The notes: a model not told the origin generated them from the sequence alone. A DNA stretch of 64,000 nt from Sphagnum magellanicum (GCA_021904315.1 CM038922.1:18222347-18286346), one strand, 5' to 3'. Positions 49,220-61,104 are shown, counted from the stretch's first letter. Made by a program: numbers and translations.

Positions 49220-50480
49220 CTATACATATGATCTGAGCATTACATTCATAATGTTGCAAGCTCAAGGCTGTTTGACCACAAAAAACGCAGTGCAATGCCA
49301 GGTTGTTTGAGTGTAGTGGCAAGCTGTTTTTTTTTTTTTTTTTTTTCACTTTTTGTTACTTTTTGTTACCTTTTTTACTACTTGTAACTTTTGTAAATTA
49401 CTTTTTACTGTTGAAGGGGGCAAGGTGAGTTATTTTAATTTATTTTTTGATTGTTCAGGGGGAGGGGGTGCACCTTTATTTATTTATTTTGATTTCTTTT
49501 ACTATTGAGGGGGAGGGGGGTGGAGGTTAATGTTTTAGTTTCTCCTTCATTTGACATGTGGAAGGAGGAAGGGAAAAAGGTTGGTTTTTTTTCTTAAATT
49601 TTTTTTTTCATCGTTGAGTGGTTGAGGGGGATTAGGGGTTTTTTTTTTTTGATATGTTGAAAGGGGATGGGAGGGGGTTTAGGTTGAATTTTTTTTACAA
49701 GTTCATTATGGGGGGGGGGAGGGAGGGGGTTGGGTTAGTTTAATTCATTTTATCTTAGTTAAAATAATCTAAACTTAGTTAAACTAACCTAAACTTGCCT
49801 AATTAAATTCAACCCAACTAAGTTAATTTAAACTTGGCTAAACTAAATTTGACAAAACTAATATAATTTTGAAAAAATTAACGAAAAATTGGGACATAGA
49901 TAATATGCACCAAATATTTTCCGGCGACCATAAGGCCTACTAACCAATGAAAAGTGGGGAACTACCCTATTTGGATCGCGAAAATCAAAATAAGGAATTT
50001 TTTATTTCAAAAGATTACAACTAGATGGGTTATGAGCCGATAAAAATTGTTGAAAGTAGCCATTTTCAAAATAAATGGCACTCATGGGCCTTGATTCATT
50101 AGTGTTTTTTCTTTTTCTCGGATGTCATCAGTACCATCTATTTAATAGGTTGTGAAGTCTTCTTAGACGGACATTTTAATTAATGTTGGCTCGACCATAT
50201 TTTCACACCAAATCCATTTGGAACCAAATTTTGTGTATGAAATGTTGAGGTGCTTGATTACTGGAGGCCAATGGACCAACGGGAAGAAGGGAAAAACCCC
50301 AAGTTTATAAAGGGGGGGGGGTTCCTAAACTTTTTTTTTTAATAAACAAAAATGATAATTGTGAAAAAACCAAGAAAGGTAAGGTTTAAGGGGTTTAGGG
50401 TTAAATTGTAAGCTTTTTGGATTATTCTTCGTTTCCTTTTTCTTTTTGTGGCGGTCTACGGTTTTCTTCTCCTTTAGACG
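49220..50480 (+). repeat. ~1.2-kb dispersed repeat, copy B
   Basis: It is collinear with copy A from TATACATATGATCTGAGC to TGGCGGTCTACGGTTTTC. It contains a G-run cluster at 49710-49734 (runs of 10, 3, 5 and 3 G) and poly-T tracts. It has no coding capacity. Confidence 0.85.
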
Positions 50481-51733
50481 TCTTTTGTCTCAAATCTTTC
50501 TTTCACGATCGTGAGGAAAAACTTTCTTCAAGTGTTTGAACATTCTAGCATTTAGGTTTACAGTTGTGTGTTTCTTTCTCCTTTTCTAAGTTGTTGTTCT
50601 TGGATCGACTTTCAGTGATGTCGTGAAGCAAGGGAGGAAACTTGCACTCAGGGAGAGAGTTGGTGTGTTTTAAAAGCTTTATCATTCATCAAAGCGATTT
50701 GGCCAAAGGCCATTTTGTTAGCATCTACTGCTTTTTCTGATCCTATACATATGATCATTGAGTGTCCATGTTTCTAGTTTGGAGAGAAGAACAAAAGCTC
50801 AGGAAGCTCTTGAATACAACCAAAGTTTGCCTTCCCTTTGGCCTTCTTTCACGATTTCACATTTAGATTTCAATGCTTGAAAATTGCAAAAAGATTATAG
50901 AAACAACAAATTGCAACCTTTCCACAATTATCTTTAAAACTCATCTTTGTGTTGCTCGCTAGCTAGTAGCCACTTCTATCTCCTGTTGCACTTTTTATAG
51001 GTCTAAGAAGTGTCGGCGGTGCATTGGGAGCTCCTATAGCGTTTGGTTTGCTACCCTCCTTCTTTAGCATTCTTTCCTTCGTTGAACTTTGTCTATTTCA
51101 CATAGAGCTCGTCAAGCCTTGCCATTCTTTAGGAAATCTTTGATTTCGTGCTATTATTATTTTCAAGTTTTAATGCAAGATTGCGTTTTTGACTTTCACG
51201 CTATGTACTTGCCGCGCCCACCCAATGGCTCAGAAAGCCACATCCCAACAATTGCACACCAATGGTATTTTTTTTGTCATCCGTTTCCTGCTCCTCATGG
51301 TTGCACTCCAAATACTTGTGCCCCAGAGTGTGAAGTCTAGGTCCATAAAGCGACCTTCTGTTAGAGGTGTCTAAACTCTTATAGCATTCCTTTGTTCTAG
51401 TTCACTTTGCCCAGGGACCACTCCTCCACTTTGCCACAGCTCAACTTCGAAGCTAATCGGGTGTAGCACTCTATGTGTCCAGGAATCTAAGGAATTGAAG
51501 GTTCTCTCTATTGTAAGGTAGTACCCAAGTCCATGGCAACACACTATGATCCTTTGAGCCATCTCCAAACCTTGGGGGTTGTGGTTGATGATGTTGCACT
51601 CTCCCCATTGCTGTGTGCACCTTGATTAGCGGGGATTCAAAATTGGTATAGAGTGTGGGAGTTGGGGATCATGGTGGCTAGCTAGCCATGGCATGTGTTC
51701 ATCATCCACTTTCAGGCCAGTTATTGCCAAGCC
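50481..51733 (+). other. upstream region of the response-regulator exon
   Basis: Moderate GC with T/C-rich segments. It may be a 5' untranslated region or promoter of the type-B response regulator exon, but I see no certain TATA box or transcription start. Confidence 0.35.
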
Positions 51734-51956
51734 ATGAGCAACAACGACACCAACAATGGTGGAACCAACTGTTCACACAAGAGGCCTCATGGAAGCACCC
51801 CCACCGACACGCACAGTATGGTGCAAGCACACAATTATCATAAAGATGTAGGCTCTGCGGACGAATTTCCAACTGGCCTGTGTGTTCTTGTAGTCGACGA
51901 CGATCCAATTTGTCTTATGATTTTGGAACGAATGTTACACCAATGTTCCTATCACG
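51734..51956 (+). CDS. type-B response regulator, first exon only (start of receiver domain)
   Basis: Type-B response regulators are cytokinin-pathway transcription factors with a receiver domain and a Myb-like DNA-binding domain. From ATG 51734 the frame gives a Ser/His/Asn-rich lead, then DEFPTGLCVLVVDDDPICL and MILERMLHQCSYH. This matches the family start, including the acidic pocket Asp residues. The exon can end at 51956 (TATCACG, then GT), the phase-1 position where the family typically places its first intron, splitting the Val codon. The donor GTCCGC is weak. The rest of the receiver with the phospho-Asp, and the Myb domain, are not seen downstream. Repeat copy C starts under 200 bp later. 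It is either the first exon of a gene with displaced exons, or a captured or duplicated fragment. I favour the second. Confidence 0.7.
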
Positions 51957-52142
51957 GTCCGCTTCTTTGCCAATCCTTACTTTTGATGTGTCCATATTCT
52001 CGAGCCAAAATTCGTGTCCTCAACTCGATGGTCCAAGAACTTATGTGCATAGAACATAATGAAGTCTCCATCATTCCCGTTGATTTCTTCCTTAAGAGCT
52101 CTACTTTGTGCTATCAAATGTTTAGCCTATTTTCAGCCTTAA

Positions 52143-52532
52143 GGTATGATCCGAGCATCATGGGCATAATGCCGGGGGCTGGGGGCTGTTTGACCAGGTT
52201 TTATACACAATGGTGCCGGGCTGTTTGTGCATGGTGCCGGGCTGTTTTTGTTGACTTTAGTTATTTTTAGTTAATTTTTTTTATTGGTGGTAAGTTTTGA
52301 CAGTTACTTTTTACTGGGTTTAGGGGTAAAAGATGTTACTTTTTGTTACTTTTTGTTACTGGATGTAATTTTAGAGAAATTACTTTTTATTGTGGAGATG
52401 GGGGAAAGGGTGCACCGGGGGAAAGGGTGCACCTTGATTATTTTCTTTTTTTGTTTACTGTTGAGGGGGAGGGGGGTGGAGGTGTATGTTTTTTTTTTGG
52501 GCCTTCATTTGACATGTGGAAGAAGGAAGGGA

Positions 52533-52571
<39 letters not shown>

Positions 52572-52620
52572 TAAAATATTGTTTTTTGATTGTGGAGTGG
52601 GTAGGGACAAGACAGGGGGT
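52143..52620 (+). repeat. ~1.2-kb dispersed repeat, copy C, left part
   Basis: It is similar to the start of copies A and B (TATGATCCGAGCATCA, GGGCTGTTTGACCA, TTTTTGTTACTTTTTGTTAC, TTCATTTGACATGTGGAAG) and includes a TA microsatellite at 52538-52563. Similarity stops near 52620, where unrelated sequence begins. Confidence 0.75.
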
Positions 52621-54385
52621 CAAATTTTGGAATTTGGTGTTCCTAAATGAATGCATTCCTTACGATTCCTTCAAGTTCCCACCAAATGGCCAATGGCTTT
52701 TTGGTATGTTCCCTATGTTCCCAATAACATCACCCTTTCTGTTATAGGTTTTGACCCCAAGTTCCTCTTATCGTCCGCAAAGAATATGCAGATCAAAGAG
52801 GTGCAACTCAAACATGTATGTACAGATTGATCAAGAGCGTGACAGCCTCGGAAGACCACAGGTTCGATTTCAGACATACAAAAAGGGACCGTGAGGAACT
52901 ACAACAATCGCCAATGGATGAACGAATTTGGGTGCACAAGAAAGCCAACGGTTTCAGTGTTGAGAGATCGGAGGACAAGAAGAAACATCTGTCACAGGAA
53001 GAGATGGACAATCCACCGAAAAGTCTGGCTGCTGCCAAAGCAAGCATAGCTTCCAAGGATGCCCCAGCCCGATAGAGATTGAAATTGAGCTTGACCTCAG
53101 AAAAACGTCAATTGACGATCTTGAGCACAAGCCCGGGGGAAGCTCGAGCAAGAGCTCGAAAGGGTACTACTTTTGCTCGAGGATGCCCAAGTTAGCACAG
53201 AGCAAGATATGTACCCAAGATCACCAACCCAGATAATCAAACTTGCACAGGCCCAATGAATTTGTAAGAGATGCGAAGGCAGACAGAAGTTCATTCAAGT
53301 CGGAGGGTTTGCAGCAGCCCACACACAGCAACAAATTAGAGAAGACGGAGCTAAGGGTTTAGGCCCACAACGATCTTCTTGGGTCAGGAAAGGCCAGGTG
53401 GGAAACCATCGTGGCACACACCGATGTAGGAGAAACTATCGTAACGACTTGAGGTTTAAGGATTCTGGAGAAGGCACGTACATAATCTTGAAAAAACATC
53501 GGAATCTCATATTCAATCTAGATTCTAGTTTATCGTCTTGTAGGACACCTCTACTCGTGCAGTCTCCAAGGGCACAGGAAGCCAGCAAGAAACTGGTGGC
53601 AGAAAGACTGGATATTGAGAAGCTGCTAAAGAAAATAGCTCATCTTCTATACAAGAGCTCACCTTGATTACTAAAGTTGCAATCAGGGATGTTTCCACTG
53701 AGCAGCATAGCATAGCATAGAGGGGATCCGCATGAGCTAAAAGGCTCTTTACGGAGGAGTTACTGAAGCAGCAAACGTTCAAACCTCGAAGCCCTAAACT
53801 TAAGGAACGAGTCTTCCGGTAGCACCTGAAGAAAGTCTTACATCTGCACATGCGGAACTCAACGATCTCCACAGCCCAGGTTCCGACATGCAGAGAAGCC
53901 ATGTGCCCGGCTACGGATCAACGAGGAGGCTATTCAAAAACTGAAGGAGAAGCTTAGCAAAGCTGAACCTAATGTCCAAGAGATGGAGGAAAAAATTGAT
54001 TGCTCCGAAGTGGACCGTGCAACGACTGGCAAGTGAGATATCGGAGGGTGAACTTTGCCTCAGTCAGAAGGAGAGGGAGGCAGCATTGCTACAAAAGCAT
54101 CTGTTCTCAGACCTTATAAGCCAACAGAAGAGGAAGGGTTTAGGGCGATGCTCGAAATGAAATGCAACTCGGAGGAAGTATTGAACACAAATCTAACGAA
54201 AGAGGCTGAAGCCTGCACACTTACCCGCGGAGTACGGGGCATGGAGAACGAGAGAGATGAATGGAAGACTCTGGAGGCCCAACAAACAATAGAGCGGGAT
54301 GCGATTAGAACTGCATCGGCCCAGGTTTACAAACAGCCTCCGCGACCACAGAGCCTGCAGTTGAGAGAGGCGTTGAATTGCAAAG
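52621..54385 (+). pseudogene. broken coiled-coil-like coding sequence replacing the core of repeat copy C
   Basis: The plus strand contains stretches rich in Lys, Glu, Gln, Leu and Arg in shifting frames. Examples are SEDKKKHLSQEEMDN near 52970, KKLVAERLDIEKLLKK near 53590, EAIQKLKEKLSKAEPNVQEM near 53930 and GMENERDEWKTLEAQQTIER near 54240. They have no common frame, with many stops and frameshifts between them. The composition fits a long coiled-coil protein, possibly cytoskeletal or motor-associated, but I cannot name a family. GC and CpG content are higher than in the flanking repeat. The sequence sits exactly where copies A and B have about 640 bp of repeat core. Confidence 0.45.
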
Positions 54386-54600
54386 AGGCCAATGGACCGA
54401 TCGGAAGGAGGGAAGGACCCCAAGTTTGTCAAAGGGGGGGGGGGAAGTGGGGGGGCTCCTAAACTGTCTTGTTTTATAAACAAAAACAGACTGTGAAAAA
54501 ACCAGGAAGGGTAAAATTTAAAAGGGGATAAACTGGTTCGATTGTGAACTTCTTAGGGTTTATCTCCATTTCTTGTTTCTTTTTATGGCAGCCTACAATT
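54386..54600 (+). repeat. ~1.2-kb dispersed repeat, copy C, right part
   Basis: GGCCAATGGACCGATCGGAAG, CCCCAAGTTTGTC, a long G run, then TTCTTTTTATGGCAGCCTAC reproduce the end of copies A and B. Together with 52143-52620 this frames a copy whose middle was exchanged. Confidence 0.8.
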
Positions 54601-56639
54601 TTTTTGGGTCCCTGAGAACGAGCGAAGGTCATCCGTCGGCATCGATCATCGCACCGGGTCCTCGTTTGGAGTTCGCGTCCCGAGACAGGCAACGATCGGA
54701 AAATTCGGGAATGGTGCAAGCCAGATGAACAACACCCTATATATAGGAAGGAGGGAATTAGAAGACCAAAAAGCCCGAGAAGAAAGAGGATAAATACAAA
54801 TAGAGAGAGAAGCAGAGAAAATGGAGACAAATCCAGGTTTACGGGAGGAAGCCCACAGAAAGCCCAGCGAGAGAAATTTGGGAGCAAAAACCACGGGGAG
54901 CATCCTTGAGTTCCCCATTTCTACGAATCCGAAGTAGAATAGAAAGAGAATCAACGGGACCCGAGGAGCCCAGAAGAAGGGGAAGGGAGGACAAACAAGA
55001 AGGGGAAGCACCACCCCGTTAACAAACTCGAAACAAAGAGCACAGATCCTGCCTCCGACGTGATGGACCCCACAGAGACACCGGGTCGAGTCCGACGGAC
55101 CATGAGCGGCAACAAGTCGATCGAGCGATCCTCAAGTAACATCCGCCTCGAACCACCGACTGCTCCCAAGTTGGCCATGAGCCCTTCCAGAAGCGGATCG
55201 TGTTTACACCTTGATGGCATAACAACCTAGATGAATCATACATTTGGCGAAGTACCGGGAAATTGATCGGGGAATCGGGGAGGGAGAGCCTACTAAACCA
55301 TTGTCAAAACTAAGTCCGTGCACAGGATAGCCCATGCATGCGTCAAATGAAGATTCTTCAGCCCATATTCATACGCATGTTTAAGAGAAACGTAACAGCG
55401 TATACGGTGCAAGTATTGCAGTATGAACGAAAGAAATAAGTCCGACGGCACGAAGACTATGCGTCGATGGAAGGATGAGTTAACCCCGGTGTCCGGACCC
55501 GATCGAGAAAGCAGGTACCATGAACGTAGTATGCAAAGGAACATCTCTCACCGAGGCTTCAAAATAATCTGATCCGTTGAAGTTCTGACTTGGGTTTCGA
55601 TCGGGGTTATCAGTTGCTTCTGCAAAGATTGGATCCAAGATAGCCTCGTCTTTGGGATGGTATGATACTTGCCTCTTTTTTCCATCCGTCTTTCTCTTGC
55701 TCCGACATATCTTTTGTGCACACCGGTTTCAAACCACCCACATTCCGACCAGGGCGAGACACCGGAAAGAAAACTACTATCGCATGCCAAGTCATTAATT
55801 TTAAGTTGGTCTAACACAGAGTTTCCGATTGCTACGGACTTCTTGCAGCATCAAACATGCACAGCGCCACAAGTTCGGTGGATGTATACCCAAGATAAGA
55901 TTGTTGCGGAAGAATCTAGATCACGACGTTGTGTCTACCGACAGATTGTAAGTTTCGGTGTCTCTTGACTCCAAAGGAGCTACAGTCTCTTTGAAAAGAG
56001 GTCTTTTTTAAAGCCATTCACAAGGCCAATTTAGTTGCTTGCAGGGTATGCATGAGTTATATAATACCACTAGACTGAACTACACATGATGTTGTTCTAC
56101 TCAAGAAGAGGGTGCAAGAAACACCTTGTCGGGAGGAAAGAGCGATGGATGGAGAAGCAAGAGGGTGTCAAGGGAGATGGGAATTGCCAGCGACGATAAG
56201 TCTTAACATTCAAGCCTGAATTGCCTTGTCCTGGGACGGTGAACGTGACAGTAGAGGTGGGTTTGACAAAATAAATTGGTGCGGAAGGTTCATTTGTTGG
56301 CAGCGCGTGGGCACTCTCCCTTGTGTATTTTGGGTGCACGGAAATAGTTCTCACTGACACCATCGGTCTTTGACCCGAGGGAACTCACCTTGATTTTCCT
56401 CAAGATTCTCGAATTAGGCTCTTCGCATACTTAATGCCACTTGGTTAATGGAAATCAAAGCGTATTGACATTCCAATAAAGATCGGAGGTTCCAAAGACT
56501 TAAGGTACGAACCTGAATTTATTCTCTTCATGGTGCACCCGCCTGTTAGCATCCGACACCTCTGAGTTGTCTTCAGAATATTGTTAATGTTGCCAGAGTG
56601 AGCATTCTTTTACCAGGTCCTGGGAGGATGTAACAAATT
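54601..56639 (+). other. GC-richer stretch with a possible promoter, no gene recognised
   Basis: A TATA-box-like CCCTATATATAGG lies at about 54727-54740, followed by purine-rich, untranslated-leader-like sequence. An open frame at 55063-55230 encodes 55 residues (MDPTETPGRVRRTMSGNKSI...), rich in Ser/Arg/Pro, of no known family. A minus-strand frame at 55548-55817 is also unrecognised. This may be the decayed promoter and leader of the MAP65 copy downstream. Confidence 0.35.
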
Positions 56640-57145
56640 CCAAAGGACACTCCACTCGGCGAGTTTATTGCATCTCACTAGGTGCGGTTCACTGTATGGA
56701 GCATTAGTATTGGCCGCAGATTTGGGAGCAAGAGCTGCTCTAGTCCTTGCCGGTATGGCAGCTGAGGGGACCGCACACATCGAGGAAATTTTTGGGGTGA
56801 ATTTGCAACAGGCGATGCAGGTGCATAAGAGGAAAGCTTCTGCACAGACATATGAGAAGGCGAAGCTGAAAGTCTCTCGCGGTTTGCAACAGCAACAAGA
56901 GTTTGTTATGAAGCTCAAACTAGGTAGGTTTATGATCCAGAATATATATGTCTCTTTTTCTTTTTCTTTTCTTTCCTTTTCGGTTTCCAGGTACGACCTT
57001 CATAGTATAAGAGCATGAGAAGACTTCTGAAGATCCTGAAAACCACGTTTGGTTGGCTTGCAGAAGCGGCATCGGAGAATGTCGAAGTGTTGCAAACGAA
57101 GGTCAAATTTCTCACCGCACTACTACAGGACTCTAAGGTACTCTC

Positions 57146-57167
57146 TGAGAGAGAGAGAGAGAGAGAG
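57146..57167. repeat. GA dinucleotide microsatellite
   Basis: A GA run inside a presumed intron of the MAP65 copy. Confidence 0.9.
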
Positions 57168-60089
57168 ATTTTTATAAGAGAACACAGATCTTCATGTTCT
57201 ATTATTACACTTCAGGTTTAGGTGCTGATTGATGGAGTGGGAAAATGACAGGGAGGAAGAGGAACAACAACAAGGACGACATAACAAAGGGGTTGTATCC
57301 AGGTGGTTGAAACTTCCAAAGAGAATGATGTTGATGAAGCAAAAGCAAAGAATTGAACACCTCGAGCAGTCCTTAAAAGCAGCCACATTTGAGAGTGGAG
57401 GCCCTGAGAGCTGAGAGTTTCACAGAAGCCACAGAGAAGGAAACCCACCAACAGGTAAGTAGTCAGTAGTCAGTCACCAGAGGCTGGAGCTCTGGAATCT
57501 TTGTTTGTTGAGGTGGGGAAGGATCTTTTAGTAGAAAGAAGAGATGTCCCTGCGTTCTTTTAATGGTGCCTGGGTTCTCTACAGTTCTGGGAATGGATTC
57601 CATTCAGATTCTTGCAGATGTTCATCCCAGTTTAGTTTCTTCTACGCCAGGGCGGACCAAGAACATAAGCAATGTAACAATCGAGGGACTCACCCAGACC
57701 ATCCACTCTCTCGAAGCCCAGGAAAAAAGGGTTCGGCTGCAAAAGGTAAGAGTGAATCCCGTGTTTTGCTGCTGCACAACATACCGAACTTTATGTTGCA
57801 GTTACAAATAATACTGAGCCCACTGCCATGTCCCGTGCATCATTTAAGTACTTGGTGGGTAATCGAGAGGTAGGGAGTAGGTGATTCTGATGTGCTCTTA
57901 TGCCATGACAGCCACAAGAACTTCGTGTGAAGCTTTTAGAATCGTGGAACTTGATGGATACACCAATTGAAGAACGACAGTTGCTTCAGCACATCACTAG
58001 CCATCTTGCAGCAACTCAACATGAGATTACCGTACCTGGAACCCTTTCATCAGACACCATTGCACAGGTAAATAACACCTGATTTTGCTACCTGACTTTT
58101 TCTTTGTTGTGCAATTCAGTTTGCATGAATTTTGTTTCCTTTACTCAGCAGTGTGTTGATCTCGACCTTGTCCACTAAAATAAAGCCATTTGGTTATGCA
58201 TTTTTGTTCTTGATGAATTGCAGGCTCAAGTGGAAGTCGACAGACTTGACACACTGAAAGCCAGCAGACTGAAGGAACTTGTGGTGAAAAGGAGATTGGA
58301 ACTGGAGGACATATGCACACATTGAGCCTGATGCCAACACAACAGAAGAGAAGCTCATTGCCTTGATGGACTAGCCCAAGGTATTTGTTTGGATCAGCAA
58401 TAACCTGTTTTAAGATGTTCTCTTGGCTTTCAATGGCACTCTAATGAGGTCCTAAGGAATCTACTTGGCTGTAGGCATTGCAGACCCTACACAACTTCTG
58501 AGCCTTAAGGTATGGAGAAGCAGATCATGCGAGCAAAACAGGAAGCTTTGACCAGGAAAGAGATTATTGAGAAAATGGAAAAGTGGATGTCAGCTTGTGA
58601 AGAGGAGGGATGGCCTGAAGATTATAATAAGGTTTGTTACAAAAGTGCTCAAATTTGTCTTTCTCCCAAGACAAATGGAATCTATCGGCTTCATACTTTG
58701 TTCAAAGAGGTTGGTTGTTCTCTGGGATTGCATCTTGTCATCCCAAAGTAAATGCATAGTCCTCATCATCCCAAGCACCAGGAAGCAGTAGGAGAAAGAA
58801 AAATTGCTCAGTGTTTAATCCTCTGGCTTCCCGTGAATTTTATATGGTGGATGAAAACAGGGTTTGCCAGTAAAGGTGCTCATCTAAACCTAACACGTGC
58901 AGAACGTGCATGGGCAGCAATCAACAAACTTCCTCGTATATTTCACATGCCACTATCTGTCATCGACAATAGTAATTAAGGAGAAAAATTGTCTCTGGAG
59001 TTTTGGGAGTATGTTTGTGCCCAGGTTGACACTCTGTCCCTGAGTTGGGTAGGTTGATAAAAGTGACATTTTAGGCAATTAGCTTCCCGCAGGTCAACGG
59101 AGGACTTGTCATTTGTCAAGACATGCCAAAGAAGATGTTGGAATCCTGCCATGGTCACTGAATTTGGGTGCTGTCACTGGTTGTGCTGGACGCAGCCATG
59201 GTGGAAATGTTAATCTTGAAGACATAGGCTTGGGAGGATGACAGGGGTGTTCCATTCATGTTCGATGGGGTGCATCTCTTCCCTTGTACTCACTTCCTTT
59301 TCTACTGCCTTAATTTATTTCTGGAAGCCAGCTACTGCTTAGCATAACAGCTTGCTTACATGCATCCTGGTAGCTTTCTTGTCTCTTACATTTGAGCATC
59401 CGTATGCGGGTGAGATTGCTGTCTATGCTGGATGAGTACAACTACCTCCGGCAAGAGGAAGATGAGGAGAAGCGTAAACTCAGGGTAAGAAACACATGTT
59501 TTTCACCACTTACTTAACATTGTCAGTCAGTGGGAGCTATGCCACATTCCACACTGCATTGCAAGAGTGTTTATAGCCAATTAATTCTACTACAAGAAGG
59601 AGCTTGTTGCTTGCAATGCGGAATTGGGCAACAAGTTGATTTTTTGCAAGTTTTCTCAAAACTTACTGCAGGACCTTAAGGTATGATCCAGGAGCAACTG
59701 ATAACAGAGCAGGAGACACTGTTTGGGTCAAAGCCCAGTCCCATCAAGACAGCTCTCAGCTCCAAAAAGGCCTACGGTGGATCTTGTCCAAGTCTCGGGG
59801 GAACAACGTCAGCATCACAACCTAATCGGCGGCTCTCATTGGGCATTGCCTCAATGCAGCCAGCGACTCCTGAATTCTCACGACCAAATGGAGTAATGAC
59901 AAATTCACGTTTGGGTGCGTCAATGGGCAAGGACATGAAGCGCGAACGTTCACGACCTGCAGCTGCCCTCAAACTATGTGGCCCTCAACAAGGATGAGTT
60001 GGCTGGACTCGCCTCTACAGGTAAACATTCTTATCCTATATCTGGATACCTTGCTTGTGTGAACTGCAAATTATAAGCTCATAATTGAT

Positions 60090-60190
60090 GGCCAGCCTGA
60101 GTATGAATGCCACCACGTCCTGTTATGCCAACCTGAGTATGAATGGTGCATTCCTGTGCATCTCCTGGGTATCCAGAGTATGAATGACAA
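60090..60190. repeat. three short tandem units with GAGTATGAATG
   Basis: CCAGCCTGAGTATGAATG, CCAACCTGAGTATGAATG and ATCCAGAGTATGAATGAC recur at about 35-45-bp spacing in the last introns of the MAP65 copy. Confidence 0.65.
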
Positions 60191-60530
60191 TTCTTGGATA
60201 TTGGTGTTAGTAATGTGGTGTGACTGGCGTGTGTGTGCGTGCGCGCAATTGAAATAGGTGGGAGAAGTGCAGCTGCTGTTGCTGTTGGGCGTGGGGAGCA
60301 GCAGCAAAAGGTAGTGCAGGCACCAGCCCATTCGGCAGCCTCTGTCCCCAATTGTCACGTCTGTAACACAACAGCAAATTTATGTGGAAGATTCAGGAAA
60401 CCGATTACAAGTAAGCAACAACAACTAGGCTTCAAGTTTCGCGGAAAGGTCAATGACTGGCCCATCTCCTCCCACCAGCCGCCCTCGTCCTCGCTTGCAA
60501 GGTTCTGAGAATACAACCCCAATGCACTCC

Positions 60531-61104
60531 TTTGACAAGCGCAGATTCAGTAGTATTATTGGTCAAACTAGATAGATGGGGTGGTGGTTGCAACTAGAAT
60601 CTGGTTCCATTTCCCTTTCCATGTCCACGCAGGAGTTGGAGGATGTGTCTAATCTAACACTCATCACGTTAACTGATTTTATTTAACTACAGATAGATTC
60701 CTACATGCAACTATCCGAATGGATAGTTTTTTTTTCTGTAAGGCAGTAGCAAAGCGCAATGTCTATTACTCAAGTGCTGCTATTCACAATGAGCCAATGT
60801 CCATTGCCTCTTTGTTACACTGACTGCAGCGGGTAAATTAACTGACATTCTTTTGCGATTTTATAAACAAATGCTATTATATGTACCAGGTTGTTATTCC
60901 TTATGCTAAACCGTGTTATGCTGTCCCTCAGGTGTCCCCAATAGCTTCTCAGCTCTAGCCCATATATGGTTTGCCAAAGTTCAACTCCTGAAGGTGGGTC
61001 TAGGGGAGCATACTTGTTTTGGTTTTGCAATGGGGTTGCTCCTTTTGGGGAGTTGTTCAATGTTCTAAAACAAGTGGTGATGCGTTGCTCAATCAATGTG
61101 GGCT
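60531..61104. other. spacer, no gene recognised
   Basis: Moderate composition. The minus-strand open frame at 60815-61216 has no known domain. Confidence 0.5.

Larger units (their letters stand above)
56640..60530 (+). pseudogene. MAP65: MAP65 (PRC1/Ase1 family) microtubule-bundling protein gene copy, intron-containing, decayed
   Basis: MAP65 proteins cross-link antiparallel microtubules in the phragmoplast and cortical arrays. Exon-like segments occur in order. 57563-57745 has VLGMD...ADVHPSL. 57912-58067 is clean, with WNLMDTPIEER and EITVPGTL. 58224-58380 has EVDRLDTLKASRLKEL. 58485-58628 has [17 protein letters not shown]. About 58850-58970 has SKGAHLNLTRAERA. About 59228-59285 has GVPFMFDGV. 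59420-59484 has LSMLDEYNYLRQEEDEEKRK. 59671-60020 has EQLITEQETLFGSKPSP and NRRLSLG. Several are bordered by GT-AG sites. Decay is clear: a frameshift near 58318, an in-frame stop at 58372, an extra base before FASKGAHL, frame breaks at 58504 and 59675, and one in an A run near 59972. The N-terminal segment at 56680-56930 (QVHKRKASAQTYEKAKL) is a weaker match. Introns rule out a processed retrocopy. Confidence 0.82.

Noticed and set aside
55063..55230. 55-residue open frame as a real small gene
   Set aside because: A plausible start follows a TATA-like box, but no conserved residues are recognised and similar-length frames are common here. It is noted only within the region entry.
57015..57414. 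Segments between 57.0 and 57.4 kb as further MAP65 exons
   Set aside because: They have coiled-coil-like composition and some GT sites, but I could not match them to MAP65 residues with confidence.
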